Of a stretch of 64,000 nt of DNA, positions 11,480-22,326 are shown piece after piece (position 1 is the first letter of the stretch; every line of letters starts with the position of its first letter). This DNA comes from Topomyia yanbarensis (lineage: Eukaryota; Arthropoda; Insecta; Diptera; Culicidae). The stretch covers positions 186,546,872 through 186,610,871 of the forward strand of contig NC_080672.1 of assembly GCF_030247195.1 (NCBI RefSeq). The letters run 5' to 3'. A model generated the notes under the pieces. The model was not told the origin of the DNA and did no database searches. It saw only the letters and a list, made by a program, of their open reading frames with translations. The translations under genes were made by a program, and so were the position numbers.

Positions 11480-11511
<32 letters not shown>

Positions 11512-13025
11512 TGTATGTATGTATGTATGTATGTATGTATGTATGTATGTATGTATGTATGTATGTATGTATGTATGTATGTATGTATGTATGTATGTAT
11601 GTATGTATGTATGTATGTATGTATGTATGTATGTATGTATGTATGTATGTATGTACGTATGTATGTATGTATGTATGTATGTATGTATGTATGTATGTAT
11701 GTATGTATGTATGTATGTATGTATGTATGTATGTATGTATGTATGTATGTATGTATGTATGTATGTATGTATGTATGTATGTATGTATGTATGTATGTAT
11801 GTATGTATGTATGTATGTATGTATGTATGTATGTATGTATGTATGTATGTATGTATGTATGTATGTATGTATGTATGTATGTATGTATGTATGTATGTAT
11901 GTATGTATGTATGTATGTATGTATGTATGTATGTATGTATGTATGTATGTATGTATGTATGTATGTATGTATGTATGTATGTATGTATGTATGTATGTAT
12001 GTATGTATATTTGTATGTATGTATGTATGTATGTATGTATGTATGTATGTATGTATGTATGTATGTATGTATGTATGTATGTATGTATGTATGTATGTAT
12101 GTATGTATGTATGTATGTATGTATGTATGTATGTATGTATGTATGTATGTATGTATGTATGTATGTATGTATGTATGTATGTATGTATGTATGTATGTGG
12201 GTGTATCCGGATTTGTTAACAAAATGTCCACATCGGTTTCTCGGAGATGGCTGAACCGATTTTTAGAAACTAAGATTCAAATGAAAGGTATAATATTTCC
12301 ATAGGTTGCTATTGAATTTCATTATCAACCGACATCTTGTTCCGGATTACGAGTCGAAGAGTATGGTTACAAAACAAAATTTGTGGATTTGTCCACATCG
12401 GTTTCTCGGAATTTTCTGAACCGATTTTGACAAACTTGATTTTAAATGGAAGGTTCATCAGCTGCTGTTGAATTTTGTGTGGATCCGAGTTCTAGTTCCT
12501 GAATTACAGGGTGATACGTACGATCACGCAGCAAATCCCGATTCTAAAGAATTCTGCGATGAATGTAAAAAGGTGATTTTTTTTCCAAAATGTAAACACA
12601 ACTGTTGAATTTGTAGATCTAGGTCACCAATAGTCATTCAAAGTCTCTTTAGCCACACTGGCCACCATTGACGGATCCGGAAGCATCCAAATTCAGAATA
12701 TCGGTTATATTGGTTTCTCGAAAATGGCTAAAACGATTTGATCAACTTAGTCTCAAATGAAAGGTGTTGCGTCCCCGGAAACTGATATTAAATTCCATCT
12801 CCATCCGACTTTCTGCTCCGGAGCTACGGGTTGTGGAGGTCGATCACATAGAAAACTCCGATTAAAACCGATTCCGCGATGAATGAAAAAAGGTGCTCTT
12901 ACCAAGTGTAATAAGAATGAAAGACATTTCCATAATGCTATATTGTACGAACCAGCTATTAAATCATATTTTGGAGAAATGAGAAAGGCACAATTGCTCC
13001 ACTAGGTGGATTAAAACAGGTTTTT
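11320..13025 (+). repeat. R-A repeat, end to end, with expanded internal microsatellite
   Basis: The best complete copy of R-A. Left end TTTTGCCTTTCTCATATAGA, core CGAGGCCCGGAGGACCGAGT (one change in the palindrome), microsatellite 11450-12197, then ACAAAATGTCCACATCGG blocks. The right end is TGAGAAAGGCACAATTGC, CTAGGTGGATTAAAACAGGT, TTTT. Left GCCTTTCTCA and right TGAGAAAGGC form a short inverted repeat. I see no transposase, so this is a non-autonomous repeat of unknown class. Confidence 0.75.
11467..12197. repeat. (TATG)n microsatellite, about 0.73 kb
   Basis: About 180 nearly perfect TATG units, with isolated variants at about 11655 (CGTA) and 12008 (TATATTTG). It produces long artefactual open frames in all + frames (MYVC repeats) and on the minus strand (THTYI repeats). 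The flanks belong to R-A. Other copies of the same internal microsatellite are far shorter, for example about 0.11 kb at 17543-17650. Confidence 0.98.
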
Positions 13026-13240
13026 CAGTTCAACATTACCGTGGCTGTTTTTTCTTTTACAAAATTGTAGAATTCGAATAATGATTTCTTTTTCTGTATA
13101 TAGTTGTCATGTGACGTATAATAATAAAATGCAATATATGCATTTAAAAGCTTTTAATGAATATAAACAACGCACACATTCTCGTGTTCATGATTGAGAA
13201 AGGCACGATTGCACCACTAGGTGGATCGAAATAGGTTTTT
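13022..13240 (+). repeat. ~210-bp tail unit, single copy
   Basis: TTTTTCAGTTCAACATTACC through AAACAACGCACACATTCTCG and TGATTGAGAAAGGCACGATTG to CGAAATAGGTTTTT. It ends with the same GAGAAAGGCAC ... AGGTTTTT block as R-A. It is the same unit that is tandemly triplicated at 19175-19815 and single at 32821-33035. Confidence 0.8.
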
Positions 13241-13690
13241 CTACTTGTAAAAGATATTATGGAGCACTTGGACACGCTGAGAGCCAGCAAGTTGCGATTA
13301 CACCAACTACAGAAAGCATCTAAGTGTTGCTGTAGTTCCATGCAATCTTCTATTGACCGCACAATAAGAAATAGTTTGAGATCATCGGCATATATAAGTC
13401 TACACCAGGAGGTATAACAAAACAAACGTCATTGAGGAACAACGAGAAAAAATAACGGTCCTAGATTGCTCCCTTTAGCCACTCCCGACAAGTTGATGAA
13501 ACTGTATGACTCGTTATTTCCTAATTTTACAGACAGAGAACGATTTACGAGATATGATTTAAGCCACCCTATAAAATTTTCCGAAGCGCCCAGCCGCTTC
13601 ATCTTTGGCAGTAGAAGAGAGTGATCTAAACGATCGAATGCAGCCTTGAGATTCGATTGATAACGACCGGAGATCCAACTTCAATATTTT
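13241..13690 (-). pseudogene. Jockey-like LINE reverse-transcriptase palm fragment
   Basis: Minus strand, running from FDRLDHS (right) through GWLKSYLVNRSL, to the catalytic box LIYADDLKLFLIVRS, ending at ISFTSRKT where the tail repeat begins. It is interrupted by frameshifts around 13430-13480. It is paralogous to 33036-33490 at high identity. Confidence 0.8.
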
Positions 13691-13801
13691 TAATAGAGCA
13701 ATCATTTGGAGCAAACATTTTGGATTTTTATTTATTCGTCAAACATTGTAGACTACATTATACAAACATTAAATGCTTATATACTATACTGTACACTATT
13801 C

Positions 13802-14165
13802 CTATGTACAATGATGCCGCAAAGAGTTGAAAAACTGTTTTAAACTTGTTCGGGGCAGGGTAACGTCAATACTTTCACAATGCTCGTTATACACAGCCAT
13901 CATCTGCTTTAGTGGTCCGTATTTAGCATAATCTGTACGGTGATGACCTATCGCGAACAAATTTCTATTGCGTAATTGACGAGTAGGAGCATATAAATTT
14001 AATTTTGACAATATGTAAGATGAGTCAGTACGCTGCATGGCAATATCGTTTAGAAACGAGATCATAGCATAGTCCCTACGTTCTTTCACTGTTTGAATAT
14101 CTATCGACATACAACGTGCTTCATAAGATGGAAGAGGGAATACTGTCCATCTTAACTTGCGTAGT
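13802..14165 (-). pseudogene. Jockey-like LINE ORF2 C-terminus; unoccupied hAT target site
   Basis: Minus-strand frame from PLPSYEARCMSIDIQ to a stop at 13802, with SSYILSKLNLYAP and RNRNLFAIGHHRTDYAKYGP. This is the conserved C-terminal tail of Jockey-type ORF2 proteins. The sequence TTGACAAT at 14005-14012 occurs once here. In the paralogue the same 8 bp flank a 14.9-kb hAT insertion (33802-33809 and 48725-48732). 13691-13801 is AT-rich 3' sequence without a gene. Confidence 0.8.
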
Positions 14166-15709
14166 ATAACGAGTACGTTAATTGTAAATAATTAAATGTA
14201 TATAGATTTGTAAATATAAGTACGTATGCGTAAATTGTTATTTTTTCTAAATTTTTTAATATGCATGGTATCCATATTATCAATTTAAACCATGGAGAAA
14301 TGTTCGCAAAATCGAGTTGCTACGGTAGCGCGAGAGAGACTTCATCAAGAGACTTGCTATAATACGAACTTGATGAGTGCCCGCAGTTCTTCGCAAGTGC
14401 CCATTACTAATTTGCTGGCCTAGAGATGCCGCCGGTGAGGGGAGGGATTGGGCTGCCGAAAGAGGCCATCGGCCCTTGGTCAATTTCACGAATATTTGCA
14501 CTGTTGGGAGAGCGTTTTGTTTCACTTTAATGTTTGGACAGGCTGCAGCCGTGCATGATAGACGCCGTCCGCAGAAATGAGATGCGGTCATGAAACTGGG
14601 GAAGTTCGGGATGATCAATATGATATTGGAAATGTCTCTATTGTCTCTATTCGTGGAAATTGCGTCAGATCCACTGACGAAGATCTCCAAATCGCGGTTA
14701 TTCTGAGGATTCCCAGAGCCCAATAAACCACTTTAATCGTTTCAGTGGAAGAGGCAAGAGTGGTTCAATTTTGTTCGCGCCGTGATGTGTTTAGTGTGGT
14801 AAATTGACTCGACTTTAATTGTTTCACCAAATTGCTAATAAGTTTCCCTCCCTAATAGAAAAGTATTGCAAAGTATTGCAATAAGTAGCTTGGCGATTCT
14901 AGTGTGTGCGCTGTTGGCAAAATATAAGGTAAACCCGTAATTTATGGTTACCACCAAAATGTGCGCGTGCTGATTTGTTCTCGTGCGACGGCAATTTATT
15001 TCACAGGTTCGTGGCAGCCGTCGAAAATCCGACACATCACACCTCTTCGTTAGTGACCGCTCTTGACCCCACGATTCGGCCCAAAGTTGGTCCCGGCGGT
15101 ACACGTGGCCGGAAGAAGGCAGCATCCGTCAAATCGCGCCTTGGCAGGACCACTCGAAGACAGCAGATTCAACATCAACAGCAATCTACACCTTCCGGTG
15201 ACGACCGAAGGTTTCGACGGAAGTATCCCGTCTGCGTAAGTTCCACGAATCGGCGGTGGAGACCATCGTCGTCAGTCCAGTCCGATCAAGGGTGATCGCA
15301 CGTGGTGTCAGCAGTAGCAGCAGCAGCAGAAGGAATTGCCGTAAATCCTAGGTCGTGATTAAAGTGAAATATATGTTGTGATTGTCCATGCGCATGGGGT
15401 CACATTAGACGGCCTTACCCTACCGTCAGATTTTGCCAGCCGTGGCTCGAAGTAACATTGCAAACTAAATAGCATCGCACGGTATCAAACAATACACACG
15501 CCGAGAGCACGCAAAATGTGCTCTGTATATCGCCACACTATAGGATAGGGAAACCGAGAGGGATAGAGAGGAAAATGCGTCTAGCTAGGCTTGAATAAAG
15601 AAAACCGAAGAATGGGAATAAATCGCAAATTGTAAATAGGAATAAATGTTTTGATGAAGTGAAAAGATCTGTTCTGTGTTAAATGAGGCTTCCCGTACGG
15701 TAGATGTAG
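14013..15709. repeat. Duplicated segment, copy 1 (partner 48733-50447)
   Basis: About 1.7 kb aligning base for base, with few substitutions, to 48733-50447; the match stops abruptly after GTACGGTAGATGTAG. Beyond the LINE end at 14165 the content is unassigned. A 147-codon minus frame (14280-14723) and a 106-codon plus frame (14975-15295) are kept in both copies, but match no family I know and could be chance at this identity. CAG trinucleotides lie at 15311-15332. Copy 1 lacks 21 nt present in copy 2, next to GAATTGCCGT (15341). Confidence 0.85.
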
Positions 15710-16187
15710 TAATGGTGAAGTATTTGGGGTCTAGTTTATTTCGGTCGGTATTCTTTTCTCGTCTTTTTTTTGTCTTTTGCTGGGGAGGTTGGCCCCGATA
15801 CCAACCGGAACCACTCTCGAATCGAACGCTAGTTCGTCAATTGGTCGGATTGGACTCTGCCAGTGATGAAAACCCCCCGGCGAACAGAATCTTTGCTTCG
15901 GAACTAGTTTGTATTGATCATTTCGGACATTTCTCGGGTTTATTATACGCGCGGCTCGGACGGTTGTGATCAGCTAGCTTGCTTCCTTCCTACATTGAGG
16001 AAAATCAGAACCTTCTCCTGAAGGGTCTCACAAGGCCGGGCAGCTCTAAACCAGGTGGGTGGTCTCTCAGCTGAGAGTGGCGCATAAACCACCTACTTAC
16101 TTACCTCGGAAGCTCGTTAGGCTGGCCAGTCACAGTAGTGCATATAATAGAAACTGCTTTTGGATTGACTCAATTCTCACTTCGCGT
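15710..16187. other. Unassigned interval
   Basis: No gene recognised. There is a T-rich run (15755-15775) and a GC-richer stretch without motifs. The 97-codon plus frame 15676-15969 crosses the duplication breakpoint at 15709, so it is unlikely to be a gene. Confidence 0.4.
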
Positions 16188-17382
16188 TTTTGCCTTTCTC
16201 ATATAAAGAAAGGCTATGCAATCACTGTAAAAATCGACTTTTTAACCGAGGCCCGGAGGGCCGAGTGTCATACACCATTCGATTCAGTTCGTCGAGATCG
16301 GCAAATGTCTGTGTGTGTATGTATGTGTGTGTGTATGTGTGTGTGTGTATGTGTGTGTGTCATTTAAACTCACACAATTTTCTCAGAGATGGCTGAACCG
16401 ATTTCCGCAAACTTAGTTTCATCTGAAAGGTATAACGCTCCCATAAGCTGCTATTGAATTTTTAGTTGATCCGACTTCCGGTTCCGGAGTTACGGGTTGA
16501 AGAGTGCGGTCACACAGCAAATTCCCATATAAACTGGTACCACCATGATGTTCAAATGATGTAAAACCTATTAAAATTGATGTAACATTACTCTAATTTA
16601 CGGGTCTGGATCACCAATGATCAATCAAAGCAGCTTTGACCACATTGGCCACCTATGACGGTTCATGACGCCCCCGGGGAACCCGCCAAGTTCCTAAGCT
16701 AATATCACACCCATTCCCCAACGAATTCTCTACCGATTTTTACAAACTTGATTTCAAATGAAAGATACAGTAATACCATTGACTACTGCTGAGTTTCATT
16801 CGGTTCTGACTCTTGCTTCCGGAGTTACAGGGGTGTTAGTAAGGATACACTGGAATTTCCCATATAAATCGGTACAATCGTAATACCTCAGAGGCTAAAA
16901 ACAATTGAAATGGTCACCAAATTACTTCTAATCGCAGATCTAGATCACTGATTGCCAATCAAACATTCTTTGAATATATTGTTCACTATCGACGATTCCG
17001 GAAGTCCGGAATTCCGGGCATATTCCACAATTAAAGTCACACCGGTTCTTCGAAGATGACTGAACCGATTTTCTCAAACCAAGTCTCAAATGGAAGGCAA
17101 AATATGCAGTTGAGTATTACGTCGCCGCCCCTCCTACCCCCGCCTTGCCCTTACACCTCCCTCCTTCATCACTCCCCTCCCCTTGGACCACCCTCACGCC
17201 CGCATTTCCTTCATCCACCCCGTATACCGAAATAAGATGAAGGATTTCTGACGCATCCTCCACTCTCACTCTACTAACCCCCCATTCCCTCCACTTTCAA
17301 ACCCATTCCACCAACATTTCAAAATATAATTACATGAAGATAACATTGAACTCATGCTGATTAAGGTAATTAAATACTATTG
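16188..17382 (+). repeat. R-B repeat, complete copy
   Basis: Left end TTTTGCCTTTCTCATATAAAG, core CGAGGCCCGGAGGGCCGAGT, short (TGTA/TG)n at 16308-16360, CATTTAAACTCACACAATTT. The right end is C-rich with CGCATCCTCCACTCTCACTC and TGATTAAGGTAATTAAATAC. It is followed directly by R-A, the same R-B/R-A order as at 11319/11320 and 21212/21213. Confidence 0.85.
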
Positions 17383-18032
17383 TTTTGCCTTTCTCATATA
17401 GAAAGGTTATGCAATTGCTCCAAAAACCGACTTCCTAACCGAAGCCCGGAGGGCCGAGTCTCATATAACATTCGACTCAGTGCGCCGAGATCGCAAAATA
17501 TCTGTGTGTATGTACGTGTGTTTGTATGTGCGTATGTATGTGTGCATGTATGTATGTATGTATGTATGTATGTATGTATGTATGTATGTATGTATGTATG
17601 TATGTATGTATGTATGTATGTATGTATGTATGTATGTATGTATGTATGTGTGTGTATGTGCGGATTTGTTAACAAAATGTCCACATCGGTTTCTCGGAGA
17701 TGGTTGAACCGATTTTTAGAAACTAAGATTCAAATGAAAGGTATACTATTCTCATAGATTGCTATTGAATTTCATTTTCAACCGACATCTTGTTCCGGAT
17801 TACGAGTTGAAGAGTATGGTTACAAAACAAAATTTGTTGATTTGTCCACATCGGTTTCTCGGAATTTTCTGAACCGATTTTGACAAACTTGATTTTAAAT
17901 GAAAGGTCCATCAGCTGCTGTTGAATTTTGTGTGGATCCGAGTTCTGGTTCCTGAATTACAGGGTGATACGTACGATCACGCAGCAAATCTCGATTCTAA
18001 CGAATTCTGCGATGAATGTAAAAAGGTAAAAT
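17383..18032 (+). repeat. R-A repeat copy with (TATG)26-like array
   Basis: TTTTGCCTTTCTCATATAGA, core CGAAGCCCGGAGGGCCGAGT, (TATG)n at 17543-17650, then ACAAAATGTCCACATCGG blocks. It is truncated on the right where R-C starts at 18033. Confidence 0.85.
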
Positions 18033-19174
18033 TTTTGCCTTTCTCAATAGAAAGGTATTGCAATTGCTCTGAAAACCGACTTTTTAACGGAGGCCCGGAG
18101 GGCCGAGTGGCTTATACCATTCGATTCAGTTCGTCGAGTTCGGCAAATGTCTGAGCGTGTGTATGTATGTGTGTATGTATGTATGTGTGTGTATGTGCGT
18201 CTGTGTGTGTGTATGTGACCAAAATTGAATTTCTGGTGGATCCGGAAATTGAATTTCTGATGAATCCGACTTCCGGTTCCGGAATTACAGGGTGGTGAGC
18301 ACGATCACGCAGAAAATGTCGATTTTAATAAATTCTGCAATGAATGTATAAAGGTGAAATTTTTTCCAAAATATGACCACAACTGCTTCGATTTGTAGTA
18401 TTAGGTCACTAACATCCATTCAAAGTCTTTTTGGCCCCATTGGCCACCATCATCGGTTCTGGAAGCCCCGGCGGAAGTATCCAAATTCAGAATAACAGTC
18501 ACATCGGTTTCCCGGAGATGGCTAGACCGATTCAACCAAACTTAGTCTCAAATGAAAGGTGTTGCGCCTTCGTAAATGGTTATTTAATTTCATCCCGATC
18601 TGACTTCCAGTTCCGGAGTTACAGGTTGTGGCGTGCGATCACATAGCAAATTGCGATTCAAACCGATACTCCGATGAAAGCAAAAAAGGTAAAAATTTCG
18701 CTAAAATGTCTCTCAAACAACTTAAATTTGCTGTTCTAGGTCATCGACGGCCAACCAAACTTTCGTTGACTACATTGACCACCATAGACGGTTCCGGAAG
18801 TGCCCGGGAAAAGCGGCCATCTTTCAAAATTGACGTACTCACATCAGTTTCCCGGAAATGGTTGGGCCGATTTTCACAAACACTGTCCCAAATGATAGCT
18901 ATAGTATCCCCACAGATGTCTATAAAATTTCGTACGGATCGCTTGGATGCGTCCGGAAATATAGACTAATCCATCCGGTCACATATGAAATTCCCATATA
19001 AGCCGGAACTCAAATTTTTTTTCAAAGGGGGGACCCCATGAAATTTCAGAAATCAAATTCGTTTTTGATGCCAAACATCTTTAAAATGCATGAAATGTCG
19101 AGATTTTATGTTATCTCGAAAATTTTTTTTTTTTATGAAAATCGACTTTTTGGGACTGCCGATTTCGCACCTTT
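18033..19174 (+). repeat. R-C repeat copy
   Basis: TTTTGCCTTTCTCAATAGAA, core GAGGCCCGGAGGGCCGAGTG, (TGTA)n at 18158-18215, three or more GGAGATGG...AAATGAAAGGTGTTGCG blocks. It ends in a T-rich run (19120-19135) and GACTTTTTGGGACTGCCGAT. It is homologous to 5895-6925 plus 7236-7262. Confidence 0.8.
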
Positions 19175-19815
19175 TTTCAATTTAATATTAATGTAGCTGT
19201 TTTTTCTTTTACAAAATTTTAGAACTCGAATAGTGATTTTTTCTTGTATATTTATCATGTCATGTATAATAATAAAATGTAATATATTCATTTGAAAGCT
19301 TTTAATGAATATAAACAACGCAAACATTCACGTGTTCATGATTGAGAAAGGCACAATTGCACCGCTAGGTGGATTAAAATAGGTTTTTCAATTTAATATT
19401 ATTGTAGCTGTTTTTTCTTTTACAAAATTTTAGAACTCGAATAGTGATTTTTTCTTGTATATTTATCATGTCATGTATAACAATAAAATGTAATATATTC
19501 ATTTGAAAGCTTTTAATGAATATAAACAACGCAAACATTCACGTGTTCATGATTGAGAAAGGCACAATTGCACCGCTAGGTGGATTAAAATAGGTTTTTC
19601 AGTTCAATATTACCGTGGCTGTTTTTTCTTTTTCAAAATTTTAGAACTCGAATAATGATTTATTTTCCTGTATATAGTTGTCATGTGATGTATAATAATA
19701 AAATGTAATATATGCATTTAAAAGTTTTTAATGAATATAAACAACGCACACATTCTCGTGATTCATGATTGAGAAAGGCACAATTGCACCGCTAGGTGGA
19801 TTAAAATAGGTTTTT
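19175..19815 (+). repeat. Three tandem ~210-bp tail units
   Basis: Units end with AGGTTTTT at 19388, 19598 and 19815. Each carries GTAGCTGTTTTTTCTTTTAC, a GTATAATAATAAAATGTAAT stretch, ATAAACAACGCAAACATTCA, and TGAGAAAGGCACAATTGCAC. Units 1 and 2 are more alike than unit 3, which fits stepwise tandem amplification. Confidence 0.9.
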
Positions 19816-20120
19816 ATGAATGGTGACCAAACAATACTACAATATTCTAAAATAGACCGAACATATGCTACGTAAAGGGTTTTAACTGTGTAAGGATCTT
19901 GAAAGTGATATCCGAAGCGTTTTATAAAATTAAGCATATTACCAGCTCTATGAACAATTGTGTTGTAATGTTCCACAAATTTTAATTTTTTGTCTAAGAT
20001 TACTCCTAAATCTCTTATTTTATCGCATTTCTGAACGGTTTGATTACCTATTGTAATTGACACAGAGGTCGTGATTTGTTTTCTGCTAAAAGTTATGAGA
20101 TTACATTTTTTAACAAAGTT
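19816..20120 (-). pseudogene. LINE reverse-transcriptase fragment (Jockey-like)
   Basis: Minus-strand frame with CNLITFSRKQ, DKIRDLGVILDKKLKFVEHY and LYVAYVRSILEYCSIVWSPF, the post-palm/thumb region of a Jockey-like RT. It ends at a Lys codon run (AAA) where the tail repeat begins. On the right it is cut at ~20120 by R-B sequence (GTCGAGATCGGCAAATG). Confidence 0.8.
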
Positions 20121-21212
20121 TGTCGAGATCGGCAAATGTCTGTGTGTATGTATGTGTGTGTGTATGTGTGTGTATGTGTGTGTGTCATTTAAACTCACAC
20201 AATTTTCTCAGAGATGGCTGAACCGATTTTCGCAAACTTAGTTTCATCTGAAAGGTATAACGGTTCCATAAGCTGCTATTGAATTTTTAGTTGATCCGAC
20301 TTCCGGTTCCGGAGTTACGGGTTGAAGAGTGCGGTCACACAGCAAATTCCCATATAAACTGGTACCACCATAATGTTCAAATGATGTAAAACATATTAAA
20401 ATTGATGTAACATTACTCTAGTTTGCGGGTCTGGATCACTAATGATCAATCAAAGCAGCTTTGACCACATTGGCCACCTATGACGGTTCATGACGCCCTC
20501 GGGGAACCCGCCAAGTTCCTAAGCTAATATCACACCCATTCCCCAACGAATTCTCTACCGATTTTTACGAACTTAATTTCAAATGAAAGATACAGTAATG
20601 CCATTGACTGCTGCTGAATTTCATTCAGTTCTGACTCTTGCTTCCGGAGTTACAGGGGTGTTAGTAAGGATACACTGCAATTTCCCATATAAATCGGTAC
20701 AATCGTAATACCTCAGAGGCTAAAAACTATTGAAATGGTCACCAAATTACTTCTAATCGTAGATCTAGATCACTGATTGCCAATCAAACATTCTTTGAAT
20801 ATATTGTCCACTATCGACGATTCCGGAAGTCCGGAATTCCTGGCATATTCCACAATTAAAGTCACATCGGTTCATCGGTGATGACTGAACCGATTTTCTC
20901 AAACCAAGTCTCAAATGGAAGGCAAAATATGCAGTTGAGTATTGCGTAGCCGCCCCTTCCCCCCCTCCCCACCTTGCCCTTACACCTCCCTCCTTCATCA
21001 CTTCCCTCTTCTTGGATCACCCTCACGCCCAGATTTCCTTCATCCACCCCGTATACCGAAATAAGATGAAGGATTTCTGACGCATCCTCCACACCCACTC
21101 TACTAAACCCCCATTCCCTACACGTTCAAACGCATTCCACCAACCTTTGCAAATTATAATCACATGAAGATAACATTGAACTCATGCTTATTAAGCTAAT
21201 AAAATATTATTC
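20121..21212 (+). repeat. R-B repeat lacking its left end
   Basis: Starts inside R-B at TCGAGATCGGCAAATGTCTG, microsatellite 20140-20185, CATTTAAACTCACACAATTT, then the usual blocks to AAGCTAATAAAATATTATTC. It is followed by R-A. Confidence 0.8.
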
Positions 21213-21394
21213 TTTTGCCTTTCTTATATAGAAAGGTTATGCAATTGCTCCAAAAACCGACTTTCTAACCGAGGCCCGGAGGGCCGAGTCTCATATAACA
21301 TTCGACTCAGTTCGCCGAGATCGCAAAATATATGTGTGTATGTATGTGTGTATGTATGTATGTGTGTATGAATGTATGTGTGTATGTATGTTTG
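21213..21394 (+). repeat. R-A repeat, left half of the copy interrupted by W3
   Basis: TTTTGCCTTTCTTATATAGA to the microsatellite. The last ~14 bases, TATGTATGTTTGTG, are repeated at 27120-27133 on the other side of W3 and form its target-site duplication. Confidence 0.85.
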
Positions 21395-22326
21395 TGTTTT
21401 TTTTTTTACAATGGAGAAGACCTTTATGTCCTAGCCCAGTACACGTGCTAACGGTAGGGTCCAATCTACCACACGGGGTGCACTGGGGGCGTGTCGGACT
21501 CGAATGGTGACCAGCCATTAATACCGACTAAACTCCATTGGGCTCCGCCATCATTCCTCCCAGGAACTACCTCTCGGTATTACTTCTGGGGGGATGGCTG
21601 TACTCAATGTACTCATTCACTCTCACTCGCGCGATCATACATCCTGTATGAGGCTTACTTGGGTGCTCTCTCAATCACACTTTGATTCACTCTCTAACAC
21701 TCCCACATGAGGCTGACTTTTGTGCTCACCTTTTACGTTCCATGCGAGGCTGACTTGTGTGCTCACCTTACTCATTCCTTGCTAGGCTTACTTTTGTGCT
21801 CGCCCTACCCATCCATGTGAGGCTGACTTGGGTGCTCACCCTATCACCTGATTCACTCTCAATCGTGCCACTCTATTGTACCTTTGTCACTCCCTCTGGC
21901 ATCCCATGTGGGACATTTTTCTTAGGCCCCACTTCTGACATACCATGCGAGGCTGACTTTTGTGCTCACCTTTTTCATTCCTTGCTAGGCTGACTTTTGT
22001 GCTAGCCTCTACCAACCTGTGAGGCTGACTTTTATGCTCACCCTTAACATGCAATGTGAGACTGATTTGGATGCTCACCCTTTCACTCCTCTGCCACGCC
22101 ATGAGGCATCGATAGCTTAGTTCCAACATACTACGCTACGACCCTCCCGTCTTGGCATGAGGCAGTCCACTTATACGCCTATACACTCACTCTTCTGTCT
22201 TGCTTCGGGGTGGCTGGGTTTACCCCTTACGCGGTTGCCATTCGCTGCGCCAACCTACCTCGGCATGAACAGACCATTCACTCTCTTATTTTGCGCTTGG
22301 CCTTTTTCGCTCCAGCTAACCAATCA
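21395..22326 (-). other. W3 3' UTR with minisatellite and poly(A)
   Basis: On the plus strand: T run 21395-21407, ACAATGGAGAAGACC, then from 21650 to 22090 an irregular array of GAGGCTGACTTTTGTGCTCACC-like units (about ten, spaced 40-60 bp), then sequence conserved in W1 and W2 up to the ORF2 stop. Open frames on the plus strand here are the array translated. Confidence 0.85.

Noticed and set aside
11398..12304. Four long overlapping open frames (266-287 codons) of MYVC or THTYI repeats
   Set aside because: Pure translation of the (TATG)n microsatellite; open in several frames on both strands, with no unique sequence.
14280..14723. 147-codon minus-strand frame kept in both duplicate copies, as a gene
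   Set aside because: The copies are too similar for conservation of the frame to mean anything; no domain, no good start context, no recognisable family.
19175..19815. CRISPR-like spaced repeats
   Set aside because: Units of ~210 bp repeat in full with no unique spacers; the context is eukaryotic and transposon-derived.
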